Shown one piece after another: positions 25,503-34,595 of a stretch of 64,000 nucleotides of DNA. The stretch lies in assembly GCA_963788185.1 (NCBI GenBank), contig CAWBGE010000025.1, positions 1 to 64,000 on the forward strand, read 5' to 3'. A program made the translations under genes and the position numbers. How positions within the stretch are numbered: position 1 is the first letter of the stretch; each line of letters starts with the position of its first letter. The DNA is from CAIWHR01 sp963788185 (GTDB taxonomy: Bacteria > Pseudomonadota > Gammaproteobacteria > Burkholderiales > Casimicrobiaceae). Under the pieces are notes generated by a model. That model ran no database searches. It saw nothing but the letters and a program-made list of their open reading frames with translations, and was not told the DNA's origin.

Positions 25503-26237
25503 ATGAGCGACTCCACGCACTTCGGCTTCGAACAGGTCAGCCCCGACGACAAGGCGCGGCGCGTGCGCGGCGTCTTCGACTCGGTCGCGACGCGGTACGA
25601 CCTGATGAACGACCTGTTGTCGGCGGGAATGCATCGGCTCTGGAAGCGGTTCACCGTCAACGCCGCGGCGGTGAGGGCCGGCATGCAGGTCCTCGACCTC
25701 GCCGGCGGCACCGGCGACCTCGCACGCCTGTTCGCCGACCGCGTCGGCCCCACCGGACGCGTGGTCCTGACCGACATCAATGGCGAAATGCTCGCAGTCG
25801 GTCGCGACAAGCTGCTCGACGGCGGGCGAATCATTCCCGCGGTGCAATGCGATGCCGAGCGTCTCCCGTTTGCCGGCGGCCGCTTCGACTGCGTCAGCAT
25901 CGCCTTCGGCCTGCGCAATGTCACGCACAAGGAAGTTGCGCTGACGGAAATGCGGCGGGTGCTGAAGCCGGGCGGCGTGGCGGTGGTGCTGGAGTTTTCG
26001 AAGATCTGGCGGCCGCTGGCGCCCGCCTACGACTGGTACAGCTTCAACGTCATGCCCCGGATCGGCAAGCTCGTCGCCGGCGACGACGCGAGCTACCGCT
26101 ACCTCGCCGAGTCGATTCGCATGCATCCCGATCAAGCCGCGCTGAAGACGATGATGGAACAAGCGGGCTTCGGCCGTGTCGAAGTCCACAACCTTGCGGC
26201 GGGCGCTGTCGCCCTCCATATGGGGTACGTGTTTTGA
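25503..26237 (+). CDS. ubiE: Ubiquinone/menaquinone biosynthesis C-methyltransferase UbiE
   Basis: SAM-dependent C-methyltransferase for ubiquinone (and menaquinone where made). The start MSDSTHFGFEQVSPDDKA and FDSVATRYDLMNDLLSAG are the family N-terminus. The SAM loop is LDLAGGTGDLARLF; later blocks are DAERLPFAGGRFDCVSIAFGLRN in parts and RVLKPGGVAVVLEFSK. It has 244 aa. First of a ubiquinone gene group with ubiJ and ubiB. Confidence 0.96.
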   Translation: MSDSTHFGFEQVSPDDKARRVRGVFDSVATRYDLMNDLLSAGMHRLWKRFTVNAAAVRAGMQVLDLAGGTGDLARLFADRVGPTGRVVLTDINGEMLAVGRDKLLDGGRIIPAVQCDAERLPFAGGRFDCVSIAFGLRNVTHKEVALTEMRRVLKPGGVAVVLEFSKIWRPLAPAYDWYSFNVMPRIGKLVAGDDASYRYLAESIRMHPDQAALKTMMEQAGFGRVEVHNLAAGAVALHMGYVF

Positions 26238-26276
26238 AATCGGCCGGGTGACGGCCGAATCCACCGGAGAGAGACC

Positions 26277-27224
26277 GTGAAACAATCAGGGTTTATTGCC
26301 ATTGCCGTACTCGCGATCGCTGCCGTGGTAGCGGCCGACTTCGCCGATGCCAGGCGCATGGGCGGCGGCAGGAGTTTCGGCGCCCAGCGGCAAAGCGTGG
26401 CGCCATCGAACACCGCGCCTCCGGCCAGTGCGCCGTCGGGCGCGGCTTCGCAGCCGGTGATGCCGGCGCAGGCGGGTGCTGCCGCAGCCGCCAAGACGGC
26501 AGCGCCTGCCGCCGCGACGTCCGGGTTGTCGAAGTGGATGGGTCCGATCGCAGGTCTCGCCGCGGGGTTGGGCCTTGCCGCCTTGCTGTCCCATTTCGGC
26601 CTGTCGGAAGGCTTCGCCAGCATGCTCCTGATCGGATTGCTGGTCGTGGGCGTCGTCCTCGTGGTGCGGATGTTCCTCGCGCGGCGCACGCCGGTGAAGC
26701 CCGCGATGCAATACGCAGGCCCCAGCGGCCTCGATACCAAGCCGGGGGGCTACGAAACGCAGCCCGCGCCCGGTATCGGCAGCACCAGCCGTCTCGAACC
26801 CACGCTTGCCAGCGCGGCAGCACCCGGCGCGTCGTTTTCGCGTCCGCTGCCGCCGGATTTCGACGCCGCCGCGTTCGTCGAACAGGCGAAACTGCAGTTC
26901 ATCCGCCTGCAGGCGGCGTACGACCGTGGCGATCGCAAGCTGATGGCGGATGTGATGACGCCGGCGATGCTGTCCGAGATCGGACGCGATCTCGACACCC
27001 GCGGCGAGCATCGTCCCACCGCCATCGTCGAATTGCAGGCCGCGGTGCTCGAGGTCAAGACCGAGGGCCGCGACCACTGGGCAAGCGTGCGTTTCACCGG
27101 GATGCTGCGCGAGGACGACTCGTTGCTGCCGACGCCGGTCGACGAGATCTGGAATCTCACCAAGCCGGTCGATGGCCGCTCGGGCTGGCTGCTCGCCGGA
27201 ATCGAGCAGATGCAGACCGCCTGA
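26277..27224 (+). CDS. Tim44-like domain membrane protein
   Basis: A 315-aa protein starting with GTG after a GGAGAGAG ribosome site. It has an N-terminal signal or anchor helix (IAIAVLAIAAVVAADFADA), a low-complexity Ala/Ser/Pro linker, two further helices (about residues 85-125) and a C-terminal Tim44-like (NTF2-fold) domain beginning near residue 195 (AAFVEQAKLQFIRLQAAYDRG). In betaproteobacteria this gene commonly sits between ubiE and ubiJ; the function is not established. Protein-lipid contact is suggested by the fold. Confidence 0.82.
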   Translation: MKQSGFIAIAVLAIAAVVAADFADARRMGGGRSFGAQRQSVAPSNTAPPASAPSGAASQPVMPAQAGAAAAAKTAAPAAATSGLSKWMGPIAGLAAGLGLAALLSHFGLSEGFASMLLIGLLVVGVVLVVRMFLARRTPVKPAMQYAGPSGLDTKPGGYETQPAPGIGSTSRLEPTLASAAAPGASFSRPLPPDFDAAAFVEQAKLQFIRLQAAYDRGDRKLMADVMTPAMLSEIGRDLDTRGEHRPTAIVELQAAVLEVKTEGRDHWASVRFTGMLREDDSLLPTPVDEIWNLTKPVDGRSGWLLAGIEQMQTA

Positions 27225-27279
27225 GCGTTCGGCCGCGCGAACCGCGGCCGGACCTGCTGCTCCCCGACCGCCAATCGCG

Positions 27280-27876
27280 ATGGAACCCGCCGCCCGCCTC
27301 GCCAACCGCCTCCTCGAGCGCGAGGCCTGGGCGCGCGAGCGCCTGGCTGCGCACGCGGGGCGCGTCTTTCTGATCGTCGTAGGCCCCGTCGCCACGGCGT
27401 TTCGCATTGACGGCACGGGCCTGCTCGACACGACGCCGATGAGCGGGGTCGCCCCCGACCTGACGTTGCGCCTTTCGGCCCTCGCGGTGCCCGCGTTCCT
27501 GTCCGACCCCGCGCGCTGGGATCGCCTGGTCGCGGCGGAGGGAGATCCATCGCTGACAGCAACGCTGCGCGATCTGGCGTTGACGCTCCCCTGGTTCGTC
27601 GAACAGGCGTTCGCCAAGGCGCTGGGGCCGGTCGTCGGACAACGCATCGCCGATACCGGGAAGCGATTGCTCGCCTTTCCGGAGTACGTGTCCGAGCGCG
27701 TCGGCGAGGGCATCGGCAGTTACGCCCGCGACGAGGCGGGACTGCTCGCGCGGGGCGACGAAGCCCGATCGTTCGCGAACGAGACTGCGGCGCTCGCGGC
27801 GCGTGCGGACGCGCTCGCCGCGCGGCTCGACGCCGTCGAGGCAAGACTCGCGGCAGCCCCGGTCAAGCGCGCCTGA
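27280..27876 (+). CDS. ubiJ: Ubiquinone biosynthesis accessory factor UbiJ
   Basis: A 198-aa SCP2-domain protein. The N-terminal SCP2 lipid-binding fold (residues 1-110) would bind ubiquinone intermediates for the soluble Ubi complex. The C-terminal coiled coil (about 160-195, EARLAA and ALAARADALAARLDAVE) is typical of UbiJ. Position between ubiE and ubiB is the usual one. The upstream part of the same open frame is not family-like and is left out. Confidence 0.88.
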   Translation: MEPAARLANRLLEREAWARERLAAHAGRVFLIVVGPVATAFRIDGTGLLDTTPMSGVAPDLTLRLSALAVPAFLSDPARWDRLVAAEGDPSLTATLRDLALTLPWFVEQAFAKALGPVVGQRIADTGKRLLAFPEYVSERVGEGIGSYARDEAGLLARGDEARSFANETAALAARADALAARLDAVEARLAAAPVKRA

Positions 27877-27923
27877 CGCACGGGCCGCCGTAGGGAGCCG
27901 GCGGGCAGCAGCCCGCAATCCCT

Positions 27924-27929
27924 TACAAT
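27924..27929 (+). promoter_or_regulatory. Possible -10 box close to the ubiB start
   Basis: TACAAT lies only seven bases before the ubiB ATG. If used, the transcript would be leaderless or nearly so. No good -35 is seen. Confidence 0.25.
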
Positions 27930-27936
27930 CGGGCCC

Positions 27937-29466
27937 ATGCGTTTGCTGCGCCTCGCCAAGATCGTCCGTGTCGCGCTCAAGTACGGGCTCGACGAATTCC
28001 TGACCGGACACGAGCGTTTTCGCGCGGTGCGCCCGTTGGCACGCGCGCTCACGTTCTGGCGCGACACCTCGGCGCCGCGCGGCGAGCGGCTGCGGCTCGC
28101 GCTGCAGGATCTGGGGCCGATCTTCGTCAAGTTCGGACAGATGCTGTCGACGCGCCGCGACCTCCTGCCGCCGGACATCGCCGACGAACTCGCCCGGCTG
28201 CAGGATCGCGTGCCGCCGTTTCCGTCCGAGCAATTCGTCGCCACGCTCGAGCGCGCCTACGGCAAGCCGGTCGATCAGGTCTTCCGCTCGTTCGACCGGG
28301 AGCCGGTGGCGAGCGCGTCGGTCGCGCAGGTGCATTTCGCCGAACTGCCCGACGGCAGGGCAGTGGCGATCAAGGTGCTGCGGCCCAGCATCGGCAAGGT
28401 CATCGAGAACGACATCGGGCTGATGCAGACGGCGGCGATGCTCGCCGAGAAGCTGTGGTCCGACGGCAAGCGGTTGCGCCCCCGCGCTGTCGTCGCCGAG
28501 TTCGAGAAGACGTTGCGCGACGAACTCGACCTCGCGCGCGAGGCGGCCAACTGTTCGCAGCTGCGGCGCAATTTCGCGCACTCGCCGCTGCTCTGCGTGC
28601 CCGAGGTCCATTGGGACTGGTGCACCAGCGAAGTGATGGTGATGGAGCGGATGACCGGCATCCCGATCGCCCAGACCGAGCGCCTGGTCGAAGCGGGCGT
28701 CGATCTCAAGAAGCTGTCGCGCTTTGGCGTTGAGCTCTTCTTCACGCAGGTGTTCCGCGACGGATTCTTCCACGCCGACATGCACCCGGGCAACATCTTC
28801 GTCGCCGTCGATCCCGCCAATTTCGGCAAGTACATTGCGCTCGACTTCGGGATCGTCGGCACGCTGTCGGAAAGGGACCAGGGCTACCTCGCGCAGAACT
28901 TCCTGGCTTTCTTTCGACGCGACTATCACCGCGTCGCGACCGCGCACCTGGAATCGGGATGGGTTCCCGCCGACACGCGGATCGACGAACTCGAGACCGA
29001 GATCCGCGTCGTCTGCGAACCGATGTTCGACCGGCCGCTGAAGGAAATCTCCTTCGGCCGCGTGCTGTTGCAGCTCTTCCGCGCGTCGCGCCGCTTCAAC
29101 GTCGAGATCCAGCCGCAGCTCGTGCTGCTGCAGAAGACGCTGCTCAACATCGAGGGCCTCGGCCGGCAGCTCGACCCCGATCTCGACCTGTGGGTGACCG
29201 CGAAACCGTTCCTCGAGCGATGGATGGACAACCAGATCGGCTTCGGCGCGCTCAAGCGGCGCCTGCTGGCCGAGGCACCCTACATCGTCTCGGCGCTGCC
29301 GGAGCTCCCCCGACTGCTGCACCAGAAGCTCCTCGCCCCGCCCTCTGCGTCCGACGACACCATCCGGGAACTTGCCGCGGCGCAGCGGACCCGGAACCGG
29401 CTGCTGGGGCTGGTCGCGATGTTGCTGGTGATTGCCATTTTCGTGCTGCTCGGCCGGCCCGGATGA
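27937..29466 (+). CDS. ubiB: Ubiquinone biosynthesis regulatory kinase-like ATPase UbiB
   Basis: A 509-aa atypical kinase (ABC1/ADCK family) needed for ubiquinone synthesis. The invariant KxGQ motif is in FVKFGQMLSTRRD (residue about 66). SASVAQVHFAEL is the Ala-rich nucleotide loop, followed by VAIKVLRP (ATP lysine), FFHADMHPGN (catalytic loop) and ALDFGIVG (metal-binding DFG). One C-terminal membrane helix (LLGLVAMLLVIAIFVLLG) anchors it. It follows ubiJ by 60 bp. Confidence 0.96.
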   Translation: MRLLRLAKIVRVALKYGLDEFLTGHERFRAVRPLARALTFWRDTSAPRGERLRLALQDLGPIFVKFGQMLSTRRDLLPPDIADELARLQDRVPPFPSEQFVATLERAYGKPVDQVFRSFDREPVASASVAQVHFAELPDGRAVAIKVLRPSIGKVIENDIGLMQTAAMLAEKLWSDGKRLRPRAVVAEFEKTLRDELDLAREAANCSQLRRNFAHSPLLCVPEVHWDWCTSEVMVMERMTGIPIAQTERLVEAGVDLKKLSRFGVELFFTQVFRDGFFHADMHPGNIFVAVDPANFGKYIALDFGIVGTLSERDQGYLAQNFLAFFRRDYHRVATAHLESGWVPADTRIDELETEIRVVCEPMFDRPLKEISFGRVLLQLFRASRRFNVEIQPQLVLLQKTLLNIEGLGRQLDPDLDLWVTAKPFLERWMDNQIGFGALKRRLLAEAPYIVSALPELPRLLHQKLLAPPSASDDTIRELAAAQRTRNRLLGLVAMLLVIAIFVLLGRPG

Positions 29467-29520
29467 CCGCGCAACGGACCGTCGTGATGACGCTGTCATG
29501 AAATCCGGTGTGTAGTCGCC

Positions 29521-29580
29521 GCGCAACAGTTTCCGGCGCGAGCATGGTTCGAGCAAATGTTTCTGGCGAAGCTGTTGCGC
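29521..29580. repeat. Inverted and direct repeats before the IPTL-CTERM gene
   Basis: Perfect 9-bp inverted repeats GCGCAACAG (29521-29529) and CTGTTGCGC (29572-29580) enclose two near-identical 10-bp direct repeats, GTTTCCGGCG and GTTTCTGGCG, exactly 30 bp apart (three helical turns). The right arm overlaps the -12 element of the predicted sigma-54 promoter. It may be a regulator-binding site. The rest of the 263-bp gap 29467-29729 holds no gene. Confidence 0.6.
29564..29578 (+). promoter_or_regulatory. Putative sigma-54 promoter of the IPTL-CTERM gene
   Basis: TGGCGAAGCTGTTGC has the invariant GG and GC of -24/-12 promoters at correct spacing and full TGGC-N7-TTGC agreement. Start of transcription would be near 29590. 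Sigma-54 with PrsK/PrsR regulators is known to control PEP-CTERM proteins in some betaproteobacteria, which supports the call. An alternative sigma-70 reading is TTGCGC (29575) and TAGTAT (29599) with an 18-bp spacer. Confidence 0.5.
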
Positions 29581-29729
29581 ATCCGGCAAGGTTGTGTTTA
29601 GTATCCTCCGTCGAAACTGCGACAGGTAGCTTCGGGGCTCGCCGACGGGGGTTGGCGATGGGAGCGCGTGACGATGGGCGCCGACGGGTTGGCCCGGCCG
29701 ATGTCCATCGCTAACCAAACGGGGAATAC

Positions 29730-30764
29730 ATGAAACATCGCTCGATAGTGAAGAAGGCGATTGCAGTTGCCGTGTGCGGCGCGATCACCGCCGCCGCGAT
29801 ACCGGCGCAGGCCGGCAATCTGGCCGCGTTCGCCACCGTACCGAACACGGATTTCGCGTGGGCGGGCTATGGCGGCATTCGCGGCAATGGCACGGGCAGC
29901 ATCGCCGTGGCCGGGGTCACCGGTACCGTCACCTACGCGGTGCTGATCTGGCAGGGCCCGACCGACAACACGACCGACGACGCGGCGAACGCTGCCGTGA
30001 CGTTCAACGGAACGGCGGTCACGGGCACCAACATCGGCAACTCGTCGGACAACTGCTGGGGATTCTCCAACTCGCGCGCCTATCAGGCCAACGTGACTTC
30101 GCTCGTCACCGGCAACGGCAGTTACTCGCTGGCCAATTTCCGCAAGGCCGGTCCGCCGGCAGTCGACATCAACGGTGTCAGCCTGCTGGTGTTCTACAAC
30201 GACGGCAACGCGTCCAACAACCGTGACTACGCGATATTCCTCGGCAACGACTCGAACCAGTCGAACTCCTTCGATGCGGCGGGCTGGAACGCCGCGCTGA
30301 ACGGTATTACCTATACGTCCGGGACCGCGACCATGCGCCTGATCGTCGCCGACGGCCAGACGTTCGGCGACAACGGCTTCGCCATCAACGCCACCACGGT
30401 CCTACCGCCGGGTGCCAACTGGAGCGGCGCCGGCGGCGGCCTCAACGGTGTCGTCAACGGCCCGGCCGACAACAGCGGCGGCCTCTGGGACCATTCGGCG
30501 AGCGACATCACGGCGCGCCTGACCGTCGGCAACAACAACCTCGTCCTGACCGACGTCCCCAGCTCCAGCGACTGCCTGTCGCTGATCGGCGCGATCTTCG
30601 ACCTGCCTGGCGGCTCCGCGCCGCCCGGACCGCCGCCGCCGGTCGGCCCGCCGGTGATCGCGGGTCCCGTCGTCGTTCCTACGCTGTCGGAATGGGGCGT
30701 GATGCTGCTGGCACTGCTGACCGGTGGTGTCGCCGCGCTCAACCTGCGCCGTCGCCGCAAGTAA
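29730..30764 (+). CDS. IPTL-CTERM sorting-domain surface protein
   Basis: A 344-aa exported protein. Residues 1-28 are a signal peptide ending in AQA. The body is Gly/Asn/Thr/Ser-rich with little charge, as in secreted beta-rich adhesive proteins. A Pro-rich linker (GPPPPVGPP) precedes the C-terminal sorting signal VPTLSEWGVMLLALLTGG followed by ALNLRRRRK. That is an IPTL-CTERM signal: motif, membrane helix, Arg-rich tail. Such proteins are processed by an exosortase-type enzyme and often depend on exopolysaccharide. No exosortase gene is in the window. The body has no recognised enzyme motif. Confidence 0.9.
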   Translation: MKHRSIVKKAIAVAVCGAITAAAIPAQAGNLAAFATVPNTDFAWAGYGGIRGNGTGSIAVAGVTGTVTYAVLIWQGPTDNTTDDAANAAVTFNGTAVTGTNIGNSSDNCWGFSNSRAYQANVTSLVTGNGSYSLANFRKAGPPAVDINGVSLLVFYNDGNASNNRDYAIFLGNDSNQSNSFDAAGWNAALNGITYTSGTATMRLIVADGQTFGDNGFAINATTVLPPGANWSGAGGGLNGVVNGPADNSGGLWDHSASDITARLTVGNNNLVLTDVPSSSDCLSLIGAIFDLPGGSAPPGPPPPVGPPVIAGPVVVPTLSEWGVMLLALLTGGVAALNLRRRRK

Positions 30765-30789
30765 CTTTCTGCAGCATGGCGCCCGAAAG

Positions 30790-30812
30790 AGCCCGGTCCG
30801 CCGGGCTTTTTC
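30790..30812 (+). terminator. Rho-independent terminator
   Basis: Stem AGCCCGG/CCGGGCT with loop TCCG, followed directly by a T-run. It ends the IPTL-CTERM transcript 26 bp past its stop codon. Confidence 0.88.
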
Positions 30813-30838
30813 TTGGTGCAGTCGAATCCTGCGGTGCT

Positions 30839-31582
30839 TCAGCGCCCCTTTGCCGAAACGGGAGCGATCGTCGCCTCCGCCTTGCTGGCCGCGACGTGGC
30901 GGGCCGGACCCACGCCCGTCAAGGGCGCGCGCCGGAGAAAGGTGTTGGCCTCGCCCAGCACGAAGCGGAACAGATCCTCGAGCACGGACTCGTCGACGGC
31001 GTCGGCGCGGAACTCGAGGCTCACCGACTCGAAACGGTCGACGTTGCGCAACGTGACCTCGACCCTCTGCGTGCGGTAATCGGGGGCAAAGCGAATCGAC
31101 GACGTGATTTCCGGCGTGACCCTGAACACACCGTTGCGGACGATGCGATTCTGGTCCATCTCGGTCTGGTAGCGGTACTCGAGGTTCGCCGCCCGCAGCC
31201 GGTCTTCGACCCCGCGCGCCGCACCAGGCGCCAGCTTGAACATGATTTCGCCGCTTCCGTTCAGGCGGTAGAAGACCTCGACGTGCTCGAGCAGCTCCAG
31301 CCCTGCGATGGCGCGCCGCCGGTAGGACACGAAGCCGCGATCGAAATGCGGTGCGTCGATCGCCAGGATGGGATCGAGGCGGAACGAGTGGGCCACCGCA
31401 GGCTTGATGACTTCGAGGTGATGAAGCGCTTCTTCAAACCAGCGGAACGCCTTCCACAGCCGGCGGTCGATGTCCTGCAGCGCTTCTTCAGCCGGTCGGC
31501 GCCGGGCGCCTTCCTGCTGCTGCAGTGCTTCGGCCTGTACGCGCAACTTTTCCAGCAGCGAAGGTTTGTCCGGAGTGCTCAT
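30839..31582 (-). CDS. Conserved hypothetical protein
   Basis: A 247-aa protein with no signal peptide and no membrane helix. The N-terminus is a charged helix likely to form a coiled coil (LLEKLRVQAEALQQQEGARRR). The middle and C-terminal parts alternate short beta-like segments (SSIRFAPDYRTQRVEVTLRNV). It is transcribed toward the IPTL-CTERM gene, and its 3' end is 27 bp from that gene's terminator. The length and codon use are like the neighbours, so it is a real gene; I do not recognise the family. Confidence 0.72.
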   Translation of the reverse strand: MSTPDKPSLLEKLRVQAEALQQQEGARRRPAEEALQDIDRRLWKAFRWFEEALHHLEVIKPAVAHSFRLDPILAIDAPHFDRGFVSYRRRAIAGLELLEHVEVFYRLNGSGEIMFKLAPGAARGVEDRLRAANLEYRYQTEMDQNRIVRNGVFRVTPEITSSIRFAPDYRTQRVEVTLRNVDRFESVSLEFRADAVDESVLEDLFRFVLGEANTFLRRAPLTGVGPARHVAASKAEATIAPVSAKGR

Positions 31583-31789
31583 GGGCTCGAACTTTACTAC
31601 GGCTTATCGGTTCCAAAGCGATTTTCTGCAACGTGGACGGGCGCCGTGCAGAACGCCGGAGGACGGTGAGGCAGCACCTCGATCCACCTCGTCAATTCAG
31701 TGTATGAAACATCCTGGTCGCGTCGCACGCCATTGCACCGGCAGCCTAGTCCGAACGAGCAGCCGTTCCCGTCGGCGCGCCTGAATTGC

Positions 31790-31795
31790 TATACA
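31790..31795 (+). promoter_or_regulatory. Likely -10 element of the potABCD operon
   Basis: TATACA, followed by ATTCGC, lies 51 bases before the potA ATG. A weak -35 (TTCCCG) is 18 bp upstream. The gap 31583-31846 is a divergent promoter region with nothing else recognised. Confidence 0.4.
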
Positions 31796-31846
31796 ATTCG
31801 CGGCAGAAAAACCTGCCTCCCATCCTGCCCAACGAGCTTCCTGCCG

Positions 31847-32929
31847 ATGGCGCTCCTCGAGATCAAGAACGTCACCCGCCGTTTCGGCGACTTCACCGCG
31901 GTCGACAACGTGAGCTTCGCGGTCGAGGCCGGTGAGTTCTTCACCCTCCTCGGCCCCTCCGGCTGCGGCAAGACGACGCTGCTCCGCATGATCGCCGGGT
32001 TCGATCTTCCCGACAGCGGCGCCATCGTCCTCGACGGCGTCGACCTGAAGGACACCCCGGCCGAAAAGCGACCGATCCACACGGTATTCCAGAGCTACGC
32101 GCTGTTTCCGCACATGACGGTGACGCAGAACGTCGCATTCCCGTTGCGGATGGCGGGCAAGAGCGACCAGGAGGTGCGCACCAAAGTCAGGGAGACGATC
32201 GCGCAGGTCAAGCTCGACAAGCTGGAACAGCGCTTTCCGCACGAACTCTCCGGTGGACAGAAGCAGCGGGTCGCGCTCGCGCGCGGGCTCGTCAACCGCC
32301 CGCGCCTCCTGTTGCTGGATGAACCCCTGGGCGCCCTGGACGCGAAGCTGCGCGAGCAGATGCAGATCGAGCTGATCCGGTTGCAGCGCGGCGTCGGCGT
32401 CACCTTCGTCTTCGTCACCCATTCGCAGGCCGAAGCGTTGGCGCTGTCGCACCGGATCGCGGTGATGAATCTCGGCGTGATCGAACAGCTGGACGAACCG
32501 GACAAGCTCTACGGCTTCCCGAAGAACCGCTTCGTCGCCGACTTCATCGGCAACGTCAATATGCACGACGCCACCATCGAAGCGGCGGGCGCCACGCTGA
32601 CGCTCGCACTGGGGACGCTGGGCCGTATCTCCGCGCCCGCCCGCGACGGCGCCAAGGCGGGCACCAGGGGCGTGTTCGTCATCCGCCCCGAGCAGGTGTC
32701 GATCCGCGCCGCCAGCGAGCCCTCGTCGGACCCCAACCAGTTCGAGGGCGTCGTCAACGACTTCCTCTACATCGGCGACGTCACCACCTACATCGTCGAC
32801 CTGCCGGATGGCAAGCGTTTCGAGGCGCTGCTGCCGAACTCGGCGCCGGGCCGGGCGAAGTTCTTCGAGGTCGGCGACCGTGTACGTCTGTCCTGGAAGG
32901 CCGAGGCCGGCGCCTTCCTGGACGCCTGA
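31847..32929 (+). CDS. potA: Spermidine/putrescine ABC transporter ATP-binding protein
   Basis: A 360-aa ATPase for polyamine import. Walker A GPSGCGKTT, signature LSGGQKQRVALARG, Walker B LLLLDEPLGALD and H-loop VTHSQAEALA. A C-terminal TOBE domain follows (RGVFVIRPEQVSIR). ATG 31847 is the family start; the upstream part of the open frame is not ABC-like. First gene of a potABCD set with overlapping or closely spaced genes. Confidence 0.93.
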   Translation: MALLEIKNVTRRFGDFTAVDNVSFAVEAGEFFTLLGPSGCGKTTLLRMIAGFDLPDSGAIVLDGVDLKDTPAEKRPIHTVFQSYALFPHMTVTQNVAFPLRMAGKSDQEVRTKVRETIAQVKLDKLEQRFPHELSGGQKQRVALARGLVNRPRLLLLDEPLGALDAKLREQMQIELIRLQRGVGVTFVFVTHSQAEALALSHRIAVMNLGVIEQLDEPDKLYGFPKNRFVADFIGNVNMHDATIEAAGATLTLALGTLGRISAPARDGAKAGTRGVFVIRPEQVSIRAASEPSSDPNQFEGVVNDFLYIGDVTTYIVDLPDGKRFEALLPNSAPGRAKFFEVGDRVRLSWKAEAGAFLDA

Positions 32930-32951
32930 CCCCGCGCGGCGCGCGAAACCC

Positions 32952-33806
32952 ATGCACGCGGACACTTCGACCCGCACCCGTTCGGGACGGCTGACGCAGT
33001 GGCTGGTCAGCGGGCCGCCGTTTGTCTTCCTCCTGGTCTTCTTCCTCGTTCCGGCCGCGATCATGGTCGTGGCGAGCATCCGCTATCCCGGCGAGTTCGG
33101 CGCGCTGGCGCCGCTGTTTGCGCCCGCGCCCGGCGAGGATGGCGGAATCACCTTCGAGAACTACGCCGTCTTCTTCGGCGACTGGATCTACGCGCAGATC
33201 TTTGCCAAGAGCTTCGGCGTGGCGCTCGCAACGACGCTCATCTGCCTCGTGATGGCCTACCCGGTGGCGCTGCTGATCGCACGCAGCCCCAAGAAGTACC
33301 GCGACCTCATGGTGCTCCTGTGCGTGCTGCCCTTCGCCAGCAACTTCCTGGTCCGCGTGTACGCGTGGATGATCATCCTCGGCCCCTTCGATCTGTTGTT
33401 CTCGCGCTTCGCCGTCATCGTCGGCATGGTCTACGTGCACCTGCCGTTCATGATCCTGCCGCTGTACACCAACCTGGAGAAGCACGACCCGGCGCTGCTC
33501 GACGCGGCGCAGGACCTCGGTGCCGACGCGTGGAACCGTTTCTGGCGCGTCACCTTCCCGTTGTCGCTGCCGGGCATCTTCTCCGGCTCGGCGCTGGTGT
33601 TCATCCCCGTGCTGGGGATGTTCGCGATTCCCGAGATCCTCGGCGGCAAGGACGACTGGCTGGTCGGCAACCTCATCAAGGAGAGCTTCCTCGGCACCCG
33701 CGACTGGCCTTTCGGCTCGATGCTGTCGCTGATGCTCACGATCGCGGTGCTGGCCATCGCCGCCGGCGCCGCGTGGCTCGCCAAGCGGGGGGTCGATCGT
33801 GCGTAG
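32952..33806 (+). CDS. potB: Spermidine/putrescine ABC transporter permease PotB
   Basis: A 284-aa inner-membrane permease. Six helices; the first is PFVFLLVFFLVPAAIMVV. The coupling (EAA-like) loop is DAAQDLGADAWNRFWRVTFPLS. The signature NFLVRVYAWMIILG is characteristic of PotB/PotH. It overlaps potC by eight bases. Confidence 0.93.
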   Translation: MHADTSTRTRSGRLTQWLVSGPPFVFLLVFFLVPAAIMVVASIRYPGEFGALAPLFAPAPGEDGGITFENYAVFFGDWIYAQIFAKSFGVALATTLICLVMAYPVALLIARSPKKYRDLMVLLCVLPFASNFLVRVYAWMIILGPFDLLFSRFAVIVGMVYVHLPFMILPLYTNLEKHDPALLDAAQDLGADAWNRFWRVTFPLSLPGIFSGSALVFIPVLGMFAIPEILGGKDDWLVGNLIKESFLGTRDWPFGSMLSLMLTIAVLAIAAGAAWLAKRGVDRA

Positions 33807-34590
33807 GTCGCCGCTGCTGTGGGCGACGTCGCTGGCCGTCTACGCGTTTCTCTACGTGCCGCTGGTCGTCGTGGTCGTATTCTCTTTCAACGACTCCAAG
33901 CTCAATGCCGAATGGGTGGGCTTCACGCTGGACTGGTATAAAAAGCTGTTCGGCAACCAGGAGATGCTCCACGCCGCGGCGAACTCGCTGCTGATCGCGA
34001 TCGTCGCCTCGGCGCTGGCCACCGTGCTGGGCACGATGGCGGGCATCGCGATGCACCGCTTCAAGTCGAGGCTGCTGCCGTTCATGACGCTGACTCCGGT
34101 GGCGATGCCCGAGATCCTGCTCGGCGTGTCGCTGCTCATCTTCTTCATCTCGGTGTTCGGCGAAGAGTCGCTGTCGCTGCTGACGGTGATCATCGCCCAC
34201 ACCACGTTCTGCATCGGCTTTGTCGCCATCATCATCCGCGCGCGACTGGCCGGCATGGACGAGTCGATCTTCGAGGCAGCGCGAGACCTCGGGGCAACGC
34301 CGTGGCAGACCTTCCGTCTGGTCACGCTGCCGCTGATCATGCCGGGCGTCATCGCCGGCGCGCTGATGGCGTTCACGCTGTCGATCGACGACTTCGTCAT
34401 CACCTTCTTCACCGCCGGCGCCGGCGTACCCACGCTGCCGCTGACCATCTACACGATGATCAAGATCGCGGTGACACCGGAGGTCAACGCCGTGTCGACG
34501 CTGCTCATGCTGCTGACGCTGACGATGATCGTGCTGGCCGGGAAGATCGCGCCCGACCTGCTGCGCGGCGGCGAGCCGTCGGGCGACTAG
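33799..34590 (+). CDS. potC: Spermidine/putrescine ABC transporter permease PotC
   Basis: A 263-aa permease starting with GTG inside the end of potB. Helix 1 is VYAFLYVPLVVVVVFSFNDS, typical of PotC/PotI. The coupling loop is EAARDLGATPWQTFRLVTLP. LSIDDFVITFFTAG is another hallmark of the family. Confidence 0.93.
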   Translation: MRRSPLLWATSLAVYAFLYVPLVVVVVFSFNDSKLNAEWVGFTLDWYKKLFGNQEMLHAAANSLLIAIVASALATVLGTMAGIAMHRFKSRLLPFMTLTPVAMPEILLGVSLLIFFISVFGEESLSLLTVIIAHTTFCIGFVAIIIRARLAGMDESIFEAARDLGATPWQTFRLVTLPLIMPGVIAGALMAFTLSIDDFVITFFTAGAGVPTLPLTIYTMIKIAVTPEVNAVSTLLMLLTLTMIVLAGKIAPDLLRGGEPSGD

Positions 34591-34595
34591 GCGAC

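Noticed and set aside
27157..29718. An 853-residue minus-strand open frame opposite ubiJ-ubiB
   Set aside because: Its composition mirrors the codon pattern of the plus-strand genes; no motif supports it.
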